From: Ziziphus jujuba
Lineage: Eukaryota > Streptophyta > Magnoliopsida > Rosales > Rhamnaceae
Length of the DNA stretch: 64,000 nucleotides
Assembly: GCF_031755915.1 (NCBI RefSeq)
Contig: NC_083385.1
Coordinates: 13,785,001 to 13,849,000 of the forward strand
Reading direction: 5' to 3'
The position numbers were made by a program, and so were the translations under genes. The notes beneath the pieces were generated by a model, which was not told where the DNA came from, did not search any database, and saw nothing but the letters and a program-made list of their open reading frames with translations. Positions 38,591-51,832 of this stretch are shown one piece after another; within the stretch, counting starts at the first letter, position 1; the number at the start of each line of letters is the position of its first letter.

Positions 38591-38656
38591 ATGAATTGTG
38601 TTTGGATGAATGGAAAGGAGAAGAAAATAAGAGGAGCGAAGAAAATTTCAGGATGA
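38591..38656 (+). CDS. Upstream ORF whose stop overlaps the formin start
   Basis: A 21-codon frame starts at 38591, with a second in-frame ATG at 38606, and ends at TGA 38654-38656. That stop overlaps the formin start (ATGATG at 38653) as ATGA. Codons read [20 protein letters not shown] then G. No conservation can be judged from one sequence. It would matter only if transcription starts upstream of 38591, which the pyrimidine patch near 38510 makes likely. Confidence 0.35.
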   Translation: MNCVWMNGKEKKIRGAKKISG

Positions 38657-41600
38657 TGAGAGCTCCTCATTTGATTTTCTTTTTGATTTTCTTATTGGCT
38701 ACTGCTACTCAGCTCCTTTCTGCAAACAGACTCGCTATAATACAGAATACTACTGCTTCTTCTGATCCATCTAAGAGAAGAATTCTGCACCAGCCGTTAT
38801 TCCCGGAGAGCTCGGCGCCACCGCCGGACGCCACCGTAACATCTCCTCCGCCACCTCCGCCGGCCAATTCGGCTTTGCCTACTCCCGAACAGCCTTTTTT
38901 CCACGAACTCCCCACCGGTCCAACCACCGATCAGAGTCAACCACCTCCTGCACCTGCTGCCAATGGCAACTCTCAAAATCCAACAGCGACGCAGCCAACC
39001 AAGCCGACTAAGAAGGTCGCCATTGCAATCTCCGTTGGGATTGTGACGCTCGGTATGCTCTCCGCTCTCGTTTTCTTTCTGTATCGGCACCGAGTCAAGC
39101 ACCGGTCGGAGGCTCAGAAGCTTGTCGGTGGAGAAGGAAGAGGAGGGAATTCTCATAGATTAGCTGAGGATTCGAGAGCGCCACCGTCAAGCTTCCTCTA
39201 TATCGGAACCGTGGAACCGAGCCGCACATCGTTCAGTGAAGCAGCAAATGGAGTGGCACCGAACAGAGAAGCACTGAACAGGTCGCCGTATCGGAAGCTG
39301 AATTCGATAAAAAGATCGGATCGGTACCGTCCGAGCCCCGAATTGCAGCCGTTGCCTCCTCTGGCGAAGCCTACGAGCGTGAATTCTCCGTCGTCGGCTA
39401 TGTCGTCGTCCGACGAGGAGAGCCACGAGACCGCATTTCATTCCCCTCAGGGCTCCTCCATTATTAGCTACGAAGAGAGCTATTACACGCCAATTTCGCG
39501 TCAAAGCAATAACAGTAACAGTAACAGTAACAGTCATGTGGCGGTTAACAATTGCGCTCCGATCCCGACGAGAACCGAAATTGCTCACCCTCCCAATCCT
39601 CATTCCAAAAGAACTTCCCCTAAATCGCGGTTTTCGGTTCCACCAACGACGACGACGCAGGCTGCGGCTGCTCCGCCACCACCACCGCTGCCGCCTCCGC
39701 CGGTGTCAAATGGTCCTCCATCAACAGCACTCGACGAAGATGAACAACCAGCTCCTCCCTATGCTCTGAAACGCCCAAAGTTTTCGGCTCCACCGCCACC
39801 GCCAAATATGGCTCGCCTGCACAATCAGTCGCCACAGCACAGGTCTGGAATCGGCGTTCCTCCTCCTCCTCCACCTCCACCTCCACCTCCGCCTCCGCCG
39901 CCAATGCAACCGCAAAAAGTTGGAATTGTGGAGACGATTGTACCTGTAATGCCTTCCCAAATATCAAAAAAGTCTCAATCGTGGACTTCGATCCCGAAAA
40001 CAGTAGCTGAAAATGGAATGAGAAAACCTGCACAACCTGCAGTGAATAAAGCTGCTGCAAGCTCTTCTTCTGAGAATTTTGAGGGAGATGACTCGGGAGG
40101 ATCAAAGCCAAAGTTAAAGCCTCTGCACTGGGACAAAGTCCGGGCAACCTCGGACCGAGCAACGGTGTGGGACCAGCTCAAATCAAGCTCATTTCAGTAA
40201 GTTGATTCTAGCCATTTTTATTTTTTTTTACATATATGCAAAGTTACCCTTCTATGCCATTTTTTTTTTTTTTTCCTCATGATTTTAGGGGACAATCTAT
40301 AATTTATTTGCCAGATTAAACGAAGACATGATGGAGTCTCTGTTTGGCTGCAATTCAACTACGAATTCGGCTCCCAAAGATACCGGCATTAGAAAATCAG
40401 TTCTCCCTCCTGTTGAGCAAGAAAACAGGGTTTTAGACCCAAAGAAGTCGCAGAACATAGCTATTCTGTTAAGAGCACTTAATGTAACAAGGGACGAGGT
40501 CTCTGAAGCTCTTCTGGATGGTATGCCATTCTTTTTTCTTTCCCTTGTCTGTCAGAGTTTTTTTTTTTATTTTATTTTATTTAATATAACATAAACTATT
40601 TTTGGGCTTTGCTACAACAGATTAATCCGTTGTAAATTCAAATCCTTAGCATCCAGAAGCTGCTTTAATTAACTACTAATAACACATATAATCACCCATA
40701 TATTACAGTAACTTGAAGAATTTCCAGAAAGAAATGTGTTAAATAAATTTCTAGTACCAAAAATTTTGTAGTCCAGAGTGTGTTTGCATTTATGTCTTTT
40801 AAGTTATTTTGTGTGTGGAAACTTGAAGGGAAGGGAATGTAGAATATCAAAATAGGTACAAGAGTTAAAGAGGTTGAATTTTTTAATTATTATTATTATT
40901 TTTGGATCTCCCTTGAATTCAAAGTCATCATCATTATAATAAGTAACGTTATAATTATTTAGCAGTATGATTTAACATAAATCATTGTGTTAGTTTTCAC
41001 TTATTAAAAGAAGAAAGGAAAAAGTAAAGCAATCTTAACACTATCAGATAACACACACTTTACCTGTACCAATATCCGATAACACTAACTTTTAGAAAGT
41101 AAAAAATCGGTTGTCAGACTGTCAAACATCCTTTTCAACAAATTACATGTACCAATCATCACATATATTTGACATCTAAATTCTGGTGGGAGAACTTTCT
41201 GACATAAATTCTGTTCAATCTTCTGCAGTTCCACTAGAAGCAAAATTAATAACAAATCTTCATAAACAATCAGATATTGCCTTGATGAGTAACAATCAAA
41301 TTCACAGTAAAAAGAAAAATATCAGAGAGAGAGAGAGAGAACAGAATGTTCATTGTTTGTTGTTTTTCAACATTAACATATAAATATTCCTTGTGATATC
41401 ATCAAAATCGATTTTTATCGTCCAACCACTTATGGCCATCAAAACTGGGTTGCAGAAGTAAATAGGATATATGATGATGGTAGTCCTATTTATGCCACTG
41501 GTCTTTGATAAGGTAAAGCTCTATCACCAGTAGACCATACCATTCTGATGCACTGGCAAGCATGTGAAAGAGCTGCACACACTATCTTACCTACTTTGTG

Positions 41601-42953
41601 AGGCAAAGAGCAGCGGATATTGGTCCTACAGACCAACTTCATTCATAAGTTAGCATGTGTTATAAGTTTTATCATTGCCTAAACAGGCATTCAATAAGAA
41701 CTGGAGGAAGAATGACTAGTCTGCTTGACTGAATTTTTTTTCTGTCTAGATCCTGTTTATCATGTTTGCTAATTGCCACATTTTGAATCATGTGTTCGGA
41801 AATAATAGGTAATCCAGAAGGCTTGGGTGCTGAGCTTTTGGAAACTCTTGTAAAGATGGCTCCAACAAAAGAGGAAGAAATCAAACTTAGAGACTATCAA
41901 GGTGATATCTCAAAGTTAGGGTCTGCAGAACGCTTTCTCAAGGCAGTGTTGGATGTCCCATTTGCCTTTAAAAGAGTTGAAGCAATGCTATACAGGGCTA
42001 ATTTCGATACAGAAGTAAAATACTTGAGGAAGTCTTTTCAAACTCTGGAGGTATTTTAGGCTGAAGGTTTATAGTTAGCAAGGTTCAATGCCTTGTTATC
42101 TTGATCTCTTAATGTCACGATTATCGACTCACAGATACTCATACCTTCTCTTATTATTTTCCAGGAAGCAAGTGAAGAATTGAAGAACAGCCGGTTATTC
42201 CTGAAACTCCTTGAAGCTGTTCTGAGGACAGGAAACAGAATGAATGTTGGCACCAATAGAGGTGATGCTAAAGCTTTTAAACTTGATACACTCTTGAAAT
42301 TAGTAGACATAAAGGGAACAGATGGGAAGACCACATTACTCCATTTTGTGGTCCAAGAGATCATTAGATCCGAAGGTGCCGGTGGTGATTCAACAAATGA
42401 GAATGGTCAAATGAATTCCAAAACAAAAGAAGATGATTTTAAGAAGCAGGGATTGCAGGTTGTGGCTGGGTTGAGCAGAGATCTTGGTAATGTCAAAAAA
42501 GCAGCAGGAATGGACTCAGATGTGCTAAGCAGTTATGTATCAAAGCTTGAAATGGGGCTCGAGAAAGTCAGATTGGCTTTGCAATATGAGAAACCAGAAA
42601 TGCAAGGGAAATTTTTCAACTCAATGAAACAGTTTCTGAAAGAAGCTGAAGAGGAAATCATTAGTATCAAGGCTGATGAAAGAAAGGCTTTGTTTCTTGT
42701 GAAAGAAGTCACTGAATATTTTCATGGGGACACAGCCAAGGAGGGAGCCCATCCTTTCAGAATCTTCATGATTGTAAGAGATTTCCTAGCCACATTGGAT
42801 CTAGTGTGCAAAGAAGTGGGAAGAATGCAGGATAGAACAGTGATGGGTTCAGCTAGGTCGTTTAGGATATCATCAACTGCTTCACTACCAGTTCTCAACA
42901 GGTATAATGTCCGACATGATACTAGTTCAGATGATGATAGCTTGTCGCCGTGA
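38653..42953 (+). CDS. FH6: Formin-like protein 6 (group I formin)
   Basis: Four exons, 38653-40196, 40315-40520, 41809-42050 and 42165-42953, splice in phase to 926 residues; Arabidopsis FH6 is about 900. Domains in order: signal peptide (residues 1-26), a proline-rich extracellular segment (about 45-115), one membrane helix (about 122-143, [20 protein letters not shown]), a cytosolic variable region, FH1 polyproline runs (about 345-430, including a 15-proline run), then FH2 from about residue 490, opening [18 protein letters not shown] and including [36 protein letters not shown] and [22 protein letters not shown]2 nucleates and caps actin filaments, FH1 recruits profilin-actin, and the membrane helix anchors nucleation at the cell surface. 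The C-terminus [16 protein letters not shown] matches the FH6 subgroup. The second ATG at 38656 is an equally possible start. An upstream ORF overlaps the start. Confidence 0.95.
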
Positions 42954-45822
42954 ACCTCGTAGAAGGAGAGTAAGTTTAGATAAAAACTTCCACGGCTACG
43001 GACATGTATTCAATTGAAGCAGCAGCAGCAACGATATATCTATTTCTTTCATTACAAGCATTTTCAAAGGATCAGGAGATTGGAACTAGGGAAAGTAATC
43101 TCGAGAGTCTCCCATTGTTAAGAAAATCTCATCCCTAGCTAGGAGGTTCCGGTCTTTTGATCGGATAAGACTCCTAGGAAGGAGAAACATTTTGAATGAG
43201 AATCACAGGTGCACAGAGAACAGAGTCAGGAATATTAGACACTAAATAATATACTGGAAGAGCAGGCCCGGGGAAGAATATATTCAGTTTAAAGAAAAGG
43301 GCATTGATGAACAAGAGCATTCACACTCCAAGAGACAAAGTGATTAGCTAAAGTGAAAAATTGCTATGCTTTTTTTTTCCCCGATTCCAAATATATATTC
43401 CAATGTTACGATAGGCTTCTTCATCTAGATCAGATTCCCACACAATTTCAAGAATCAGAATGTTTTGACATTGGTCATGATGCTAAGATGTGCATTTATT
43501 TGATTATTTGTTATCTCATAATAAGTAACTATTCTTTTTCAGCTTATTTTTGGTAAATCATGCAGATTTTTTTTTTTCCACCCTGGTCCCTACTTTTTGC
43601 TTTTCTCTATGAATGCATTATGCATGAACACATTCAAATAAAGACAAGAAGTAGTACAACACAGAGACAGTCAAACTTTGGACACAAAACCAACACTATT
43701 ACATGCAACTTTAGAGAAAGCAAAGCAAAAACTTACAATCAACCTCGTCATTAACCCTTTGCAAAAAGCAAAACCAAATAATAAACGGCTAAAACCTCTG
43801 TTTTCGGTTTTATTTAAGCATGGGTAATAAATAAAGTGGTTGAACAATAAACCCAAAGGGGTAACCCTGTTTCACTTGCAACTAGCCTTCTATCTGACTC
43901 TACCCAGCTACTTTTTGCTGTAACATAATCTTCAACCAGGCATGACAAATAGGGGGAATATTGTGTGGTCTTTATCATTTTAGCTTTTTGTGCAAGTATA
44001 GGGCATAAATAATGGTGTTGAAATACTTCCCAATTGCACCTAATCCAGGTTTATTTGTTTTTTATGCTGTTCTATATTTGATAGTTGCTCCAAATAGGTA
44101 GACCACACCTTTGGTTGCACTTGCACGGTTCTGCTTGAGCCGTGTGGTGACCACCACATGACCGTGAATATGCCACTTCCTAAAAACATTTTGAAAAATA
44201 AAACCAATCTAACGACATGAATATTTTATTGATTGCAATTCTGGATGAAATTTTTTTATGGTTAATCCCCTAAAATAGAGTAATGAATTTTGGGGTTTAT
44301 GAGAGTCGTCCATTTTATATTGTCCACGGTAAGAAACATTATATTAAGGATTAAAGAAAATTTGCGTTGAGCAGCAAGTAACATCCAAAAATAAATAATA
44401 AATAAATAAATAAAGAACTTACAGAAATGAAAAAGCTTCCCTTCTGCATTCTGCAATCTATATGATGGAAAATGGGTTCAGTGAGAACGGCATCTGCGGT
44501 GTTTACAAAGAGGAACTTTGGTAAGAGGTAAGGTAATGATGACAAACGACACCGTGTTGTCTTCACAAATTGCATCAGCGAGGGCCCACAAATCGACGAC
44601 ACCACCGTTTTTCTTTTTTATTTTATTTTATTTTTTATAAATACCCGTTTTTCTTTTTCTGGCTGAAAATAAATATAGCATACTAAAATTTATCTAATTA
44701 TGTAAATTGAATTTTCTTTTTTTTTTGGGTTCAAAATTCTTTCCACATTGGTTAATTGTCCATCGACTAGTAAATATCCTCCTAACTTACCAAAAATATG
44801 TCATATTTCAGTCTGTTAACCAGGATTTATGTGGTAAAGGAATGTAGGAACAGTGAATGAAAATCCGATTGCAGGGATATATATATATATATATATATTT
44901 TTTTTTGATAATAGATTATAAGATAAAAGGGGGGAAATTATTAGAGAGTGATGCACACGGTAGTTTGGTATGCAGTAGGATTGCGATATAAGCAAACAGG
45001 GGTTTGAAAAAGTCGGTGATAGAAAGTTGAAGAGATGAGTGTCATTGTTAATGTCGGAGAAAATCGGTCCACTGCCTGATTCATCATTTTTGTCCATTTT
45101 CTCAGTTTCTTTTTTATTTTTTTTATTTTTTATTTTTTCACAACGCATGACCATAAATGCCAATGCTATCGAGTCCGTGACCACCAATTTTTGTGGCTTT
45201 TGGATCTCCTTCTCCTCTTCCCCTTGATTGGTTAAAATATGTAACAAAAATATCATTTTCAATGCTCTCCTTCATAAATTATGGTGTTAAAACATTTCTT
45301 CGAAACAATTCACAATTCACTAATTTTGTTAGATAATAATTTTGAGTTTGAATCTTTATCTTCAATTTTTTTATATAAGTCCAAAAGTCAAATGTGATTT
45401 ATATACAAGCTTAAAAAATATAATTAATTAAATTAGAAATGAGAAGAGAAATTGTCAATGGTGGGACAATATTATTTGGCTTTTTCCAGGTGATGTATTG
45501 ACACTCTAAGCCTAATATAGGATTATGATACTTTAGAGAGAGAAAAATGATGCTATATATTGTTAAACTTGGAGTTGGATGAATTTATGAAATCTAATGT
45601 CTCATTAATTTATATATATATATATATTTTCTTCTTTTACATCTTGCCGGGACCCCAAAAAAAAAAAAAAAAAAAAAAAAAAAGATGTAGGGAAGTGATT
45701 CTTTGCTTCCTTTTTACAGAATCATGATAGGCAAGTTCTCAGCTATAATGAATAATTACAGCAAAACCACAATTTCTCAGAGCTTTTTTTTTTTTTTTTT
45801 AAATTTTTTTTTTTTGCTTTCA
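42954..45822. other. Intergenic region between convergent FH6 and BT genes
   Basis: Holds the 3' ends of both tail-to-tail genes. Near 44142-44161 there is a short inverted repeat (TGTGGTG, two bases, CACCACA). A (TA)n tract sits at 44876-44900 and a long poly-A at 45656-45683. No other gene supported. Confidence 0.55.
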
Positions 45823-47574
45823 TTAGGAGCTGACAATTGCCCACGAAAAGAATGGTCCTCCTGCGATGCTCTTCGCTCTCAGAATCTTTTTAACTAATAT
45901 TTTCCACTTAATTTCGTCCTTCTTACTCTGTATTCTAATTCTGTCCTTAAAATTCCTGAAACGGGAAAAAAAAAAAAATTTACCATAATTTGTCAAAAAA
46001 AAAAAAAAAAAAACAGAAACAAAAACAAAAGCAAAATCCCATCTAGGAAATACAAAAAACAGAACCAAAATACAATCACAGTGAAAGAAAAATGATAAGT
46101 GTTTTTAACCTGCATAGAGGAACTCTACAAAGAGTAGAGTCAGCGCAAAGACGAGAATGCAACTCCAAAAGTTGCCACATTCTCTTGCAGTGAATGCAAC
46201 CACCAGGGACTCTTAGCTTGCAACCAGCAAAATGGCGAACAAGTAATTCCAATCCCTTGCATGTTGCATAACTACAAGGATCTTTGTTGTTCTTGAAGTC
46301 CTTATCATGAGGTCCAATTGTCCTACAACCATCTCTGCATATATGAACAAGAGCCTCCATTGCCTCGTAAAGTTGCAGATACATTTTCCTCTCGTTTTTC
46401 TTCTTGATCCTCTCCTTTTGTCTCTAAAAACAAAGAAAAAATGAATACAAAACTTAGTTTATGTTACAAAATTGGAATATGGGATTTTTCCAAAACAAAA
46501 GAAAGAAAATCAGAGTCTTATATACGTTATCTTCAACTATCATGTATTCCAGAAGTTGCCTTTCCAATACTGGATGGCTATGTTTCATTACTTTCCAACC
46601 TTCAGTGGAAGAAACAGTTTTGAAGTTCTTCTGGATCATACGGTGGCAAATGAGGCTAAGCCGTGGTGCATCGCAGAGCAATGCGAGCTGAAAGATATCA
46701 ACCACATTCTCTGTGTTGAGCAAACCATATTCTAGCTGTTGTTCACATTCTCGCTTCAAATGGGGTACTATAAACACATGTGAAAGTACCAACAATTGCG
46801 ACACAAATTCCTCCATATCTTCCTTCTCATAACTGCACAGGAATTAAAATAGTAAAGGTCAAGTGGAAAAAATATAAATTAGTCATTTGAAAGATTTTGG
46901 TTTAGAATGTATGAGGGAAGACATTTTTTACCGGGAAGAGTACAAAAATCGAATGAAAACACGAACTGCATCATATGGAACACCGCGGATAGAGATTGAT
47001 CGCCGACGACCTTGTTTTTTTGATGTCTTTATCATCCCTTTTAACACAGGAGAAGCCGTGTCCTGTAAAAAATTATGGTGAGTCGATTGCTTAAAATTTA
47101 TTGGTTCAAAGATAAAAATGTGAACTAACACTCTATGCATTCACTTCATTGTGACATACTTTTAAACTAGAATAGCAGATTCTACATCTAATGGACGCAA
47201 AGATTTCAGCACCAGACTTACATTTTTTTTTTATCAAATTGTTTATTAATCATTGATCGTTAAAAGGGCAATTCAGCAAAAGATTTTATAAAGTTGACGT
47301 CAAAATTAAGTAGACTTACTAGAACATTAGAATGTGCATAAATGATGCCACCATTATCAGTACTAACAGATACATCTGCTCTGTAACCTTCATCGAATAG
47401 GCGGTCCCATAAATCGTTTGTTTCTTTAGATATGCCGCTGTATCTTCTTAATGATGATCCATCATTTATCCGGCGCTTAGGATAAATGGTTGATCGAGAA
47501 GGCGATGGAGGTGGTACCGGAACTTTCTTCGCATCAAAGAAAGACTCATCAAAGGTGTTATCCATCTTATGCAT
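45823..47574 (-). CDS. BT4: BTB-TAZ domain protein (BT4/BT5-like)
   Basis: Four coding exons on the minus strand, 47574-47320, 47062-46932, 46832-46526 and 46423-46110, plus a last exon 45955-45823 (five in total), splice in phase to 379 residues; Arabidopsis BT4 is about 370. A proline/serine-rich N-terminus is followed by a BTB domain (about 60-160, [20 protein letters not shown] and [16 protein letters not shown]), a BACK-like helical part (about 160-245), a TAZ zinc-finger domain (about 262-350, with C/H ligands in [35 protein letters not shown] and CRVPLC), and a basic C-terminal helix ([19 protein letters not shown]) matching the calmodulin-binding tail of the family. BT proteins link CUL3 ligase and transcription, and respond to auxin, light and stress. 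Starts at 47574 and 47565 are both in frame. The final exon completes a tail the family requires and is easily missed. Confidence 0.94.
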
Positions 47575-47594
47575 CAGTTTCTAAGCTCCACAAT

Positions 47595-48742
47595 CTGCAA
47601 AAAAATAGGAAAGCAATTAGAATCAATCATCTCCTATTAAGTCAGTTGTCCCTCTGTAATCGCAAAAGTTTAAATCTATGAAATAATTGCAGAACCAAAT
47701 GTGGAAACAAGTCACTAGGACTCAAACACAGAAACTAATAGGTAACAAATCTCAACTACCACTAAACCAAAAGGTTTGTAGTTAAAGGACCAAAAAAAAA
47801 AAGATGACAGATTTTACTCTTTGGATTCGGGCATATTAAAGGGAGATCATGCAACAAAGATCTAGTTTGAAATTCTAATCATTATCACATCTTGTTTTCA
47901 TGTTAATATTTTGATTAAACAACACGTCTTATTTTTATGTTAATGTTTTGATTAAACAAAGTTATATCTCTGTGGAGATGAATGGGTAGGCAATGTATCA
48001 GATCAAATTTGTCTGTCTGCATATAAAACTTTAGGATCTAATTTTAAATATTTTTGATAATGTTCAAAAACCAGCTCGTAAATCTGAACAATCTGCTCTC
48101 ATTTTGCACCAAAACTCACAAAATAAGCCGATCAAGTTGATTTCTAGCAGCAATCAAATGTTGCACAGCAGCTTGGAAGGAAATGACCCATAAAAACTGG
48201 AAATATGAGTTCAGGCTCTGTTTTGCTTTACGATACAATTTGAACTATCAGTTTTAGTTTATTGATATTTGCAAATTGCAATAGAACAATGACGCACGGT
48301 TCATGAACTTTACATGAATCCAAAGAAGATACGCAGGCTTGAAGTGTCAAGCAATATATCAAATTGCCAAATAATTGATGACTTTTTTTCCAATTCTTTT
48401 TGAGTCTTTTTTGATCGAACAAAACCAAAAATTCAACAATGCAAATTGACAAAAACAGTAACTAAGCCGCCCAAATATTATATTTAGTCACTTTCACAGC
48501 TATGCCCAATTAATAAAAAAGTTAAATGTCCCTGTTAAACTTTTGGCAGTTTCTATCCAATTTGGGACCATCCAAAAAACAGAAAAAAAAAAAAAAAAAA
48601 TCAAGTTGTTGATCAATTCTTGTAATATCAAGATTGACATGTCCTTCATGAAAAAACCAAATAAACATAATGAAGATTTGAGGAACCACATACGCAAGAG
48701 AAAGAGAAACAAAAAGATGATAGAGATAGAAAAGCAACATAC
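47595..48742 (-). other. Probable intron in the 5' leader of the BT gene
   Basis: On the minus strand AAAAGG|GTATGT at 48743/48742 and TTTTTTTGCAG|ATTG at 47595/47594 make a well-formed GT-AG pair of about 1148 bases. The upstream leader exon would extend towards 49,110, contains a (CTT)n run (49024-49052 on the plus strand as GAA repeats), and may be served by TATAAAAG on the minus strand near 49141-49148. Confidence 0.55.
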
Positions 48743-49149
48743 CCTTTTTGTTGTATTTTACGTTTATGCAGAGAAGGAAGATATGGAATCAAATGTTTGA
48801 ACTTTGAAGCAGAACGCGAATCACTTCACTTCCTCTCCCTCCAAAACTCAAATGTCGTTCTTCCCCAAGCCAACCCCTTGAACCGGATAATGTATCCTCT
48901 ATAAATGCCAATACCTTTTTTTTTTTTTTTTCTTTTTCTTGGTTAATTTTATGGTCTTTAACAGCACCAAAAAAAACTGTGTGTCTTAATCTTTCCCTCT
49001 CGCTCTTTGGGTTTGGATTGGGGAAGAAAGAAGAAGAAGAAGAAGAAGAAAGAAGGAGAGGATATGGAGGGGATTAATTCATTGGTGGTAAATGAATTAT
49101 GACACGAGCGTTTCTTGTTTTTTCGAAAATTCAGGTCGCTTTTATATGA

Positions 49150-51832
49150 ATAAAAAATAAAAAATAAAAATAAAAAACTTTTTTTTCCTCTGCTTTTTAT
49201 GTAAGATATTTAACCGCCATCGTTTCCATTTTGCGCCCCAAATTTATCGGCAATTTGCAAACGTGAAAAAGAACATTGTTATAAATTTGGCGTCTCTTTT
49301 GCTGAATCACTTACACGTCAGAAAATAAGGTTGTCGGTATTATTATTATTGTCAACATTTCAGCGAACCCCAAGCCAACTACTTCAACGGTCATTATCGA
49401 GTGGCCAACTAAATCTGACGTGTCTTGGGATGCAGATACATATCTTGATCAATCAAACATATAGTTTCTTTTTTCTTTTTCATTTTTTTTTTTTGGTTTA
49501 TTACTATTATTATTTTGTATTATCTTTGTGAGATTAGGATCCAGGTAATGTTTGCCTGTCATTTTGTTTGTATTCTTTAATTCTCATTTTTAATAACCAA
49601 TCACATTCTCAAACAAGTGTGTAATACCAAACACATCCTTAACATTTCGATTCCAACAGATTTGATACTCCAAGTTGCTTATCTTTGGAGGAAATTTCGT
49701 TGAAAATATGATCTAGTTGGTACGTGCTGGACAGCAACTTGAATCACTGAATATTACTATCATTGGAGATTGGCATATGATATAAATAAATAAATAAATA
49801 AATAAATATTAAAGAATAAAATTAATAATAAGCCATCTTTATATCTTTGATACTCAATCAAAAAAATCATGATAAGTCTCTCAGGTTATTATGATCTCAC
49901 TGTAAAGGTATACAAAAATAGAAAGAAAAAAAAATTAAAAAAAGAAAACCAATAACTAAGAAAATGTTTTAATATATAGAGAATAAAAATCAAAAAGACG
50001 TTTATCCTAATAAATTATATATAGATTTGTATATATATCTGATTAATCTGGAAATGGATGTTTTATAGACAAATTTTCAGTTGGAATCCGAACTAGTAAT
50101 TATATTATAAACAAAGTTTTCGACTGGACAGGAGGTCATAAGTGTAATTTGGTTTTCAGAGGCCTCTTCAGTGGGAAAACTGCAACATTGTTAGCCTTCA
50201 GGAAGGAGATAAAATAATTCTAATAAAATTTATTACCGAACCTGCATCTTTCTGGAAGGTAAATAATACAGTTTGAGGAAGCACTTGTAAAGGAAAATTA
50301 CTAAAACAAATCAACTGCTTAATATATAAAACATCACAAATTTGTTATAATGACCCAATTAAGAACTATTCTGATAAAAACTAGAATTAAAAACAGAATA
50401 CTAATGCAGATTTTAATTCCTCATAGGCTTCTTTCCTGAGCTGCAAATAATATTTTTCACATTTTGTACATGATTCAGCTCCTTCAGCTATGGGAACATT
50501 GTGAAGGGGAAAAAACAAATTCAATCTGATTATTTTCGGCATTTAAGCATTATGGGCCTAGACCCTCTTTTGGGAAGTAACAACAAACCAATAATCTATC
50601 CAACCAATCCTCACCAACATCGGTCCATTATTGAATTAAAATCCATAAAGAATAATCTTACAATATTTTTACTTTTTTTTTTTTAATTCTCTTTACCTAC
50701 TAAAAATTGACCTTAGATTTTTTCCCCTTTGCAGTCTAACTAAAGTCAATAGGGAGAATTAAAAAAAAAAAAAAAAGTTGGGATCAAAATGGGATTGGAT
50801 GTTTTTTGTTTTTTGTTTGTTTGTTTTATTTTTATTTTTATTTTTATTTTTTTTTTGGGATTGGGTTATGTTAGCCTAGAGGTGACGTTTTGATTCGATT
50901 TTTGGGGACATGAAAATACTTGATGTGAGATGTAAATGTACCCCTACAGGTACAATCCATTCAGCCACAGTCACATATTTCCTTATTTTATTTGTTTTTA
51001 ATTAATATAAAAAATTTATTTGTTTTTTATTAATTAGATTTTTTTTTTGAAATAATTCGATTTTTTTTTTTTTTTAATTATTAGAGTGCATGTAGACCGG
51101 GAAAACTCCAAATTATTGTTGTGACCCATTATTACTCCAATACGCTGAGAAGCTGACCCAAATCCTTTTCTGGACTTGAAAGCATGGAGCCGAGATTCAT
51201 TTGGGCCAGAATCAGTCCCTGTCTGTTTTCTTTTCGGTCCACTCGTGAACATGGTCTATCAATTTGTGTCAACTTTTAATATCTTAACAGTATATATAAC
51301 GGCAAAATTAATATGAGTTTGAAAGTTTTCAAAAAGTAATTTTTTTTATTTAAATAATTTTAAAAGAAATAATTTATAAGGCTAAATAGAAAATAAATTT
51401 CAGTGAAAAATTAATATTCACATAGATATCATTTTAAAATTTTATGAATAAATTAATTTTATTTTTTTTAAATATACTATTATTTTTTACTTTTAACATA
51501 TAAATTTATTTAATTATTTGTACGTTTTATATGTTTTATATTTTTAATATGAACTAAATATTATTCAAAAAAAAATTAAAAAAATTTATTTTCAAAAATT
51601 AATTTTTTTCAATACTTTTTCAGCTACCAAACAGGATCTGTTCCCATATTTAAATTTAAATTTAATTTATTAATATTCTAATAATTAAAATTATATAACC
51701 TACCACATGATCAAAATTTTATAGTTAATAGTGGTGTATGTAAATTTCATTTTCCGTAAATCAAACCAAAATGTTATATTGGCAGAAAAAAAAAAGAAGC
51801 AACTAGAAATCGATGAAGATTTACCATTTACA
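49150..51832. other. Intergenic region upstream of the BT gene
   Basis: AT-rich, with an (AAAT)n microsatellite at 49785-49807 and several poly-A/T runs. No gene supported. Confidence 0.55.

Noticed and set aside
38709..40181. Long open frames on the minus strand and in other plus frames over the formin first exon
   Set aside because: They are shadows of the GC- and proline-rich FH6 exon; their translations are arginine/glutamate-rich artefacts of CCN codons and have no domain.
51290..51660. Second inverted-repeat element just left of the Mutator-like MITE, ending at CTACCAAACAGG
   Set aside because: The match between ends is short, patchy and dominated by A/T runs; no target duplication seen.
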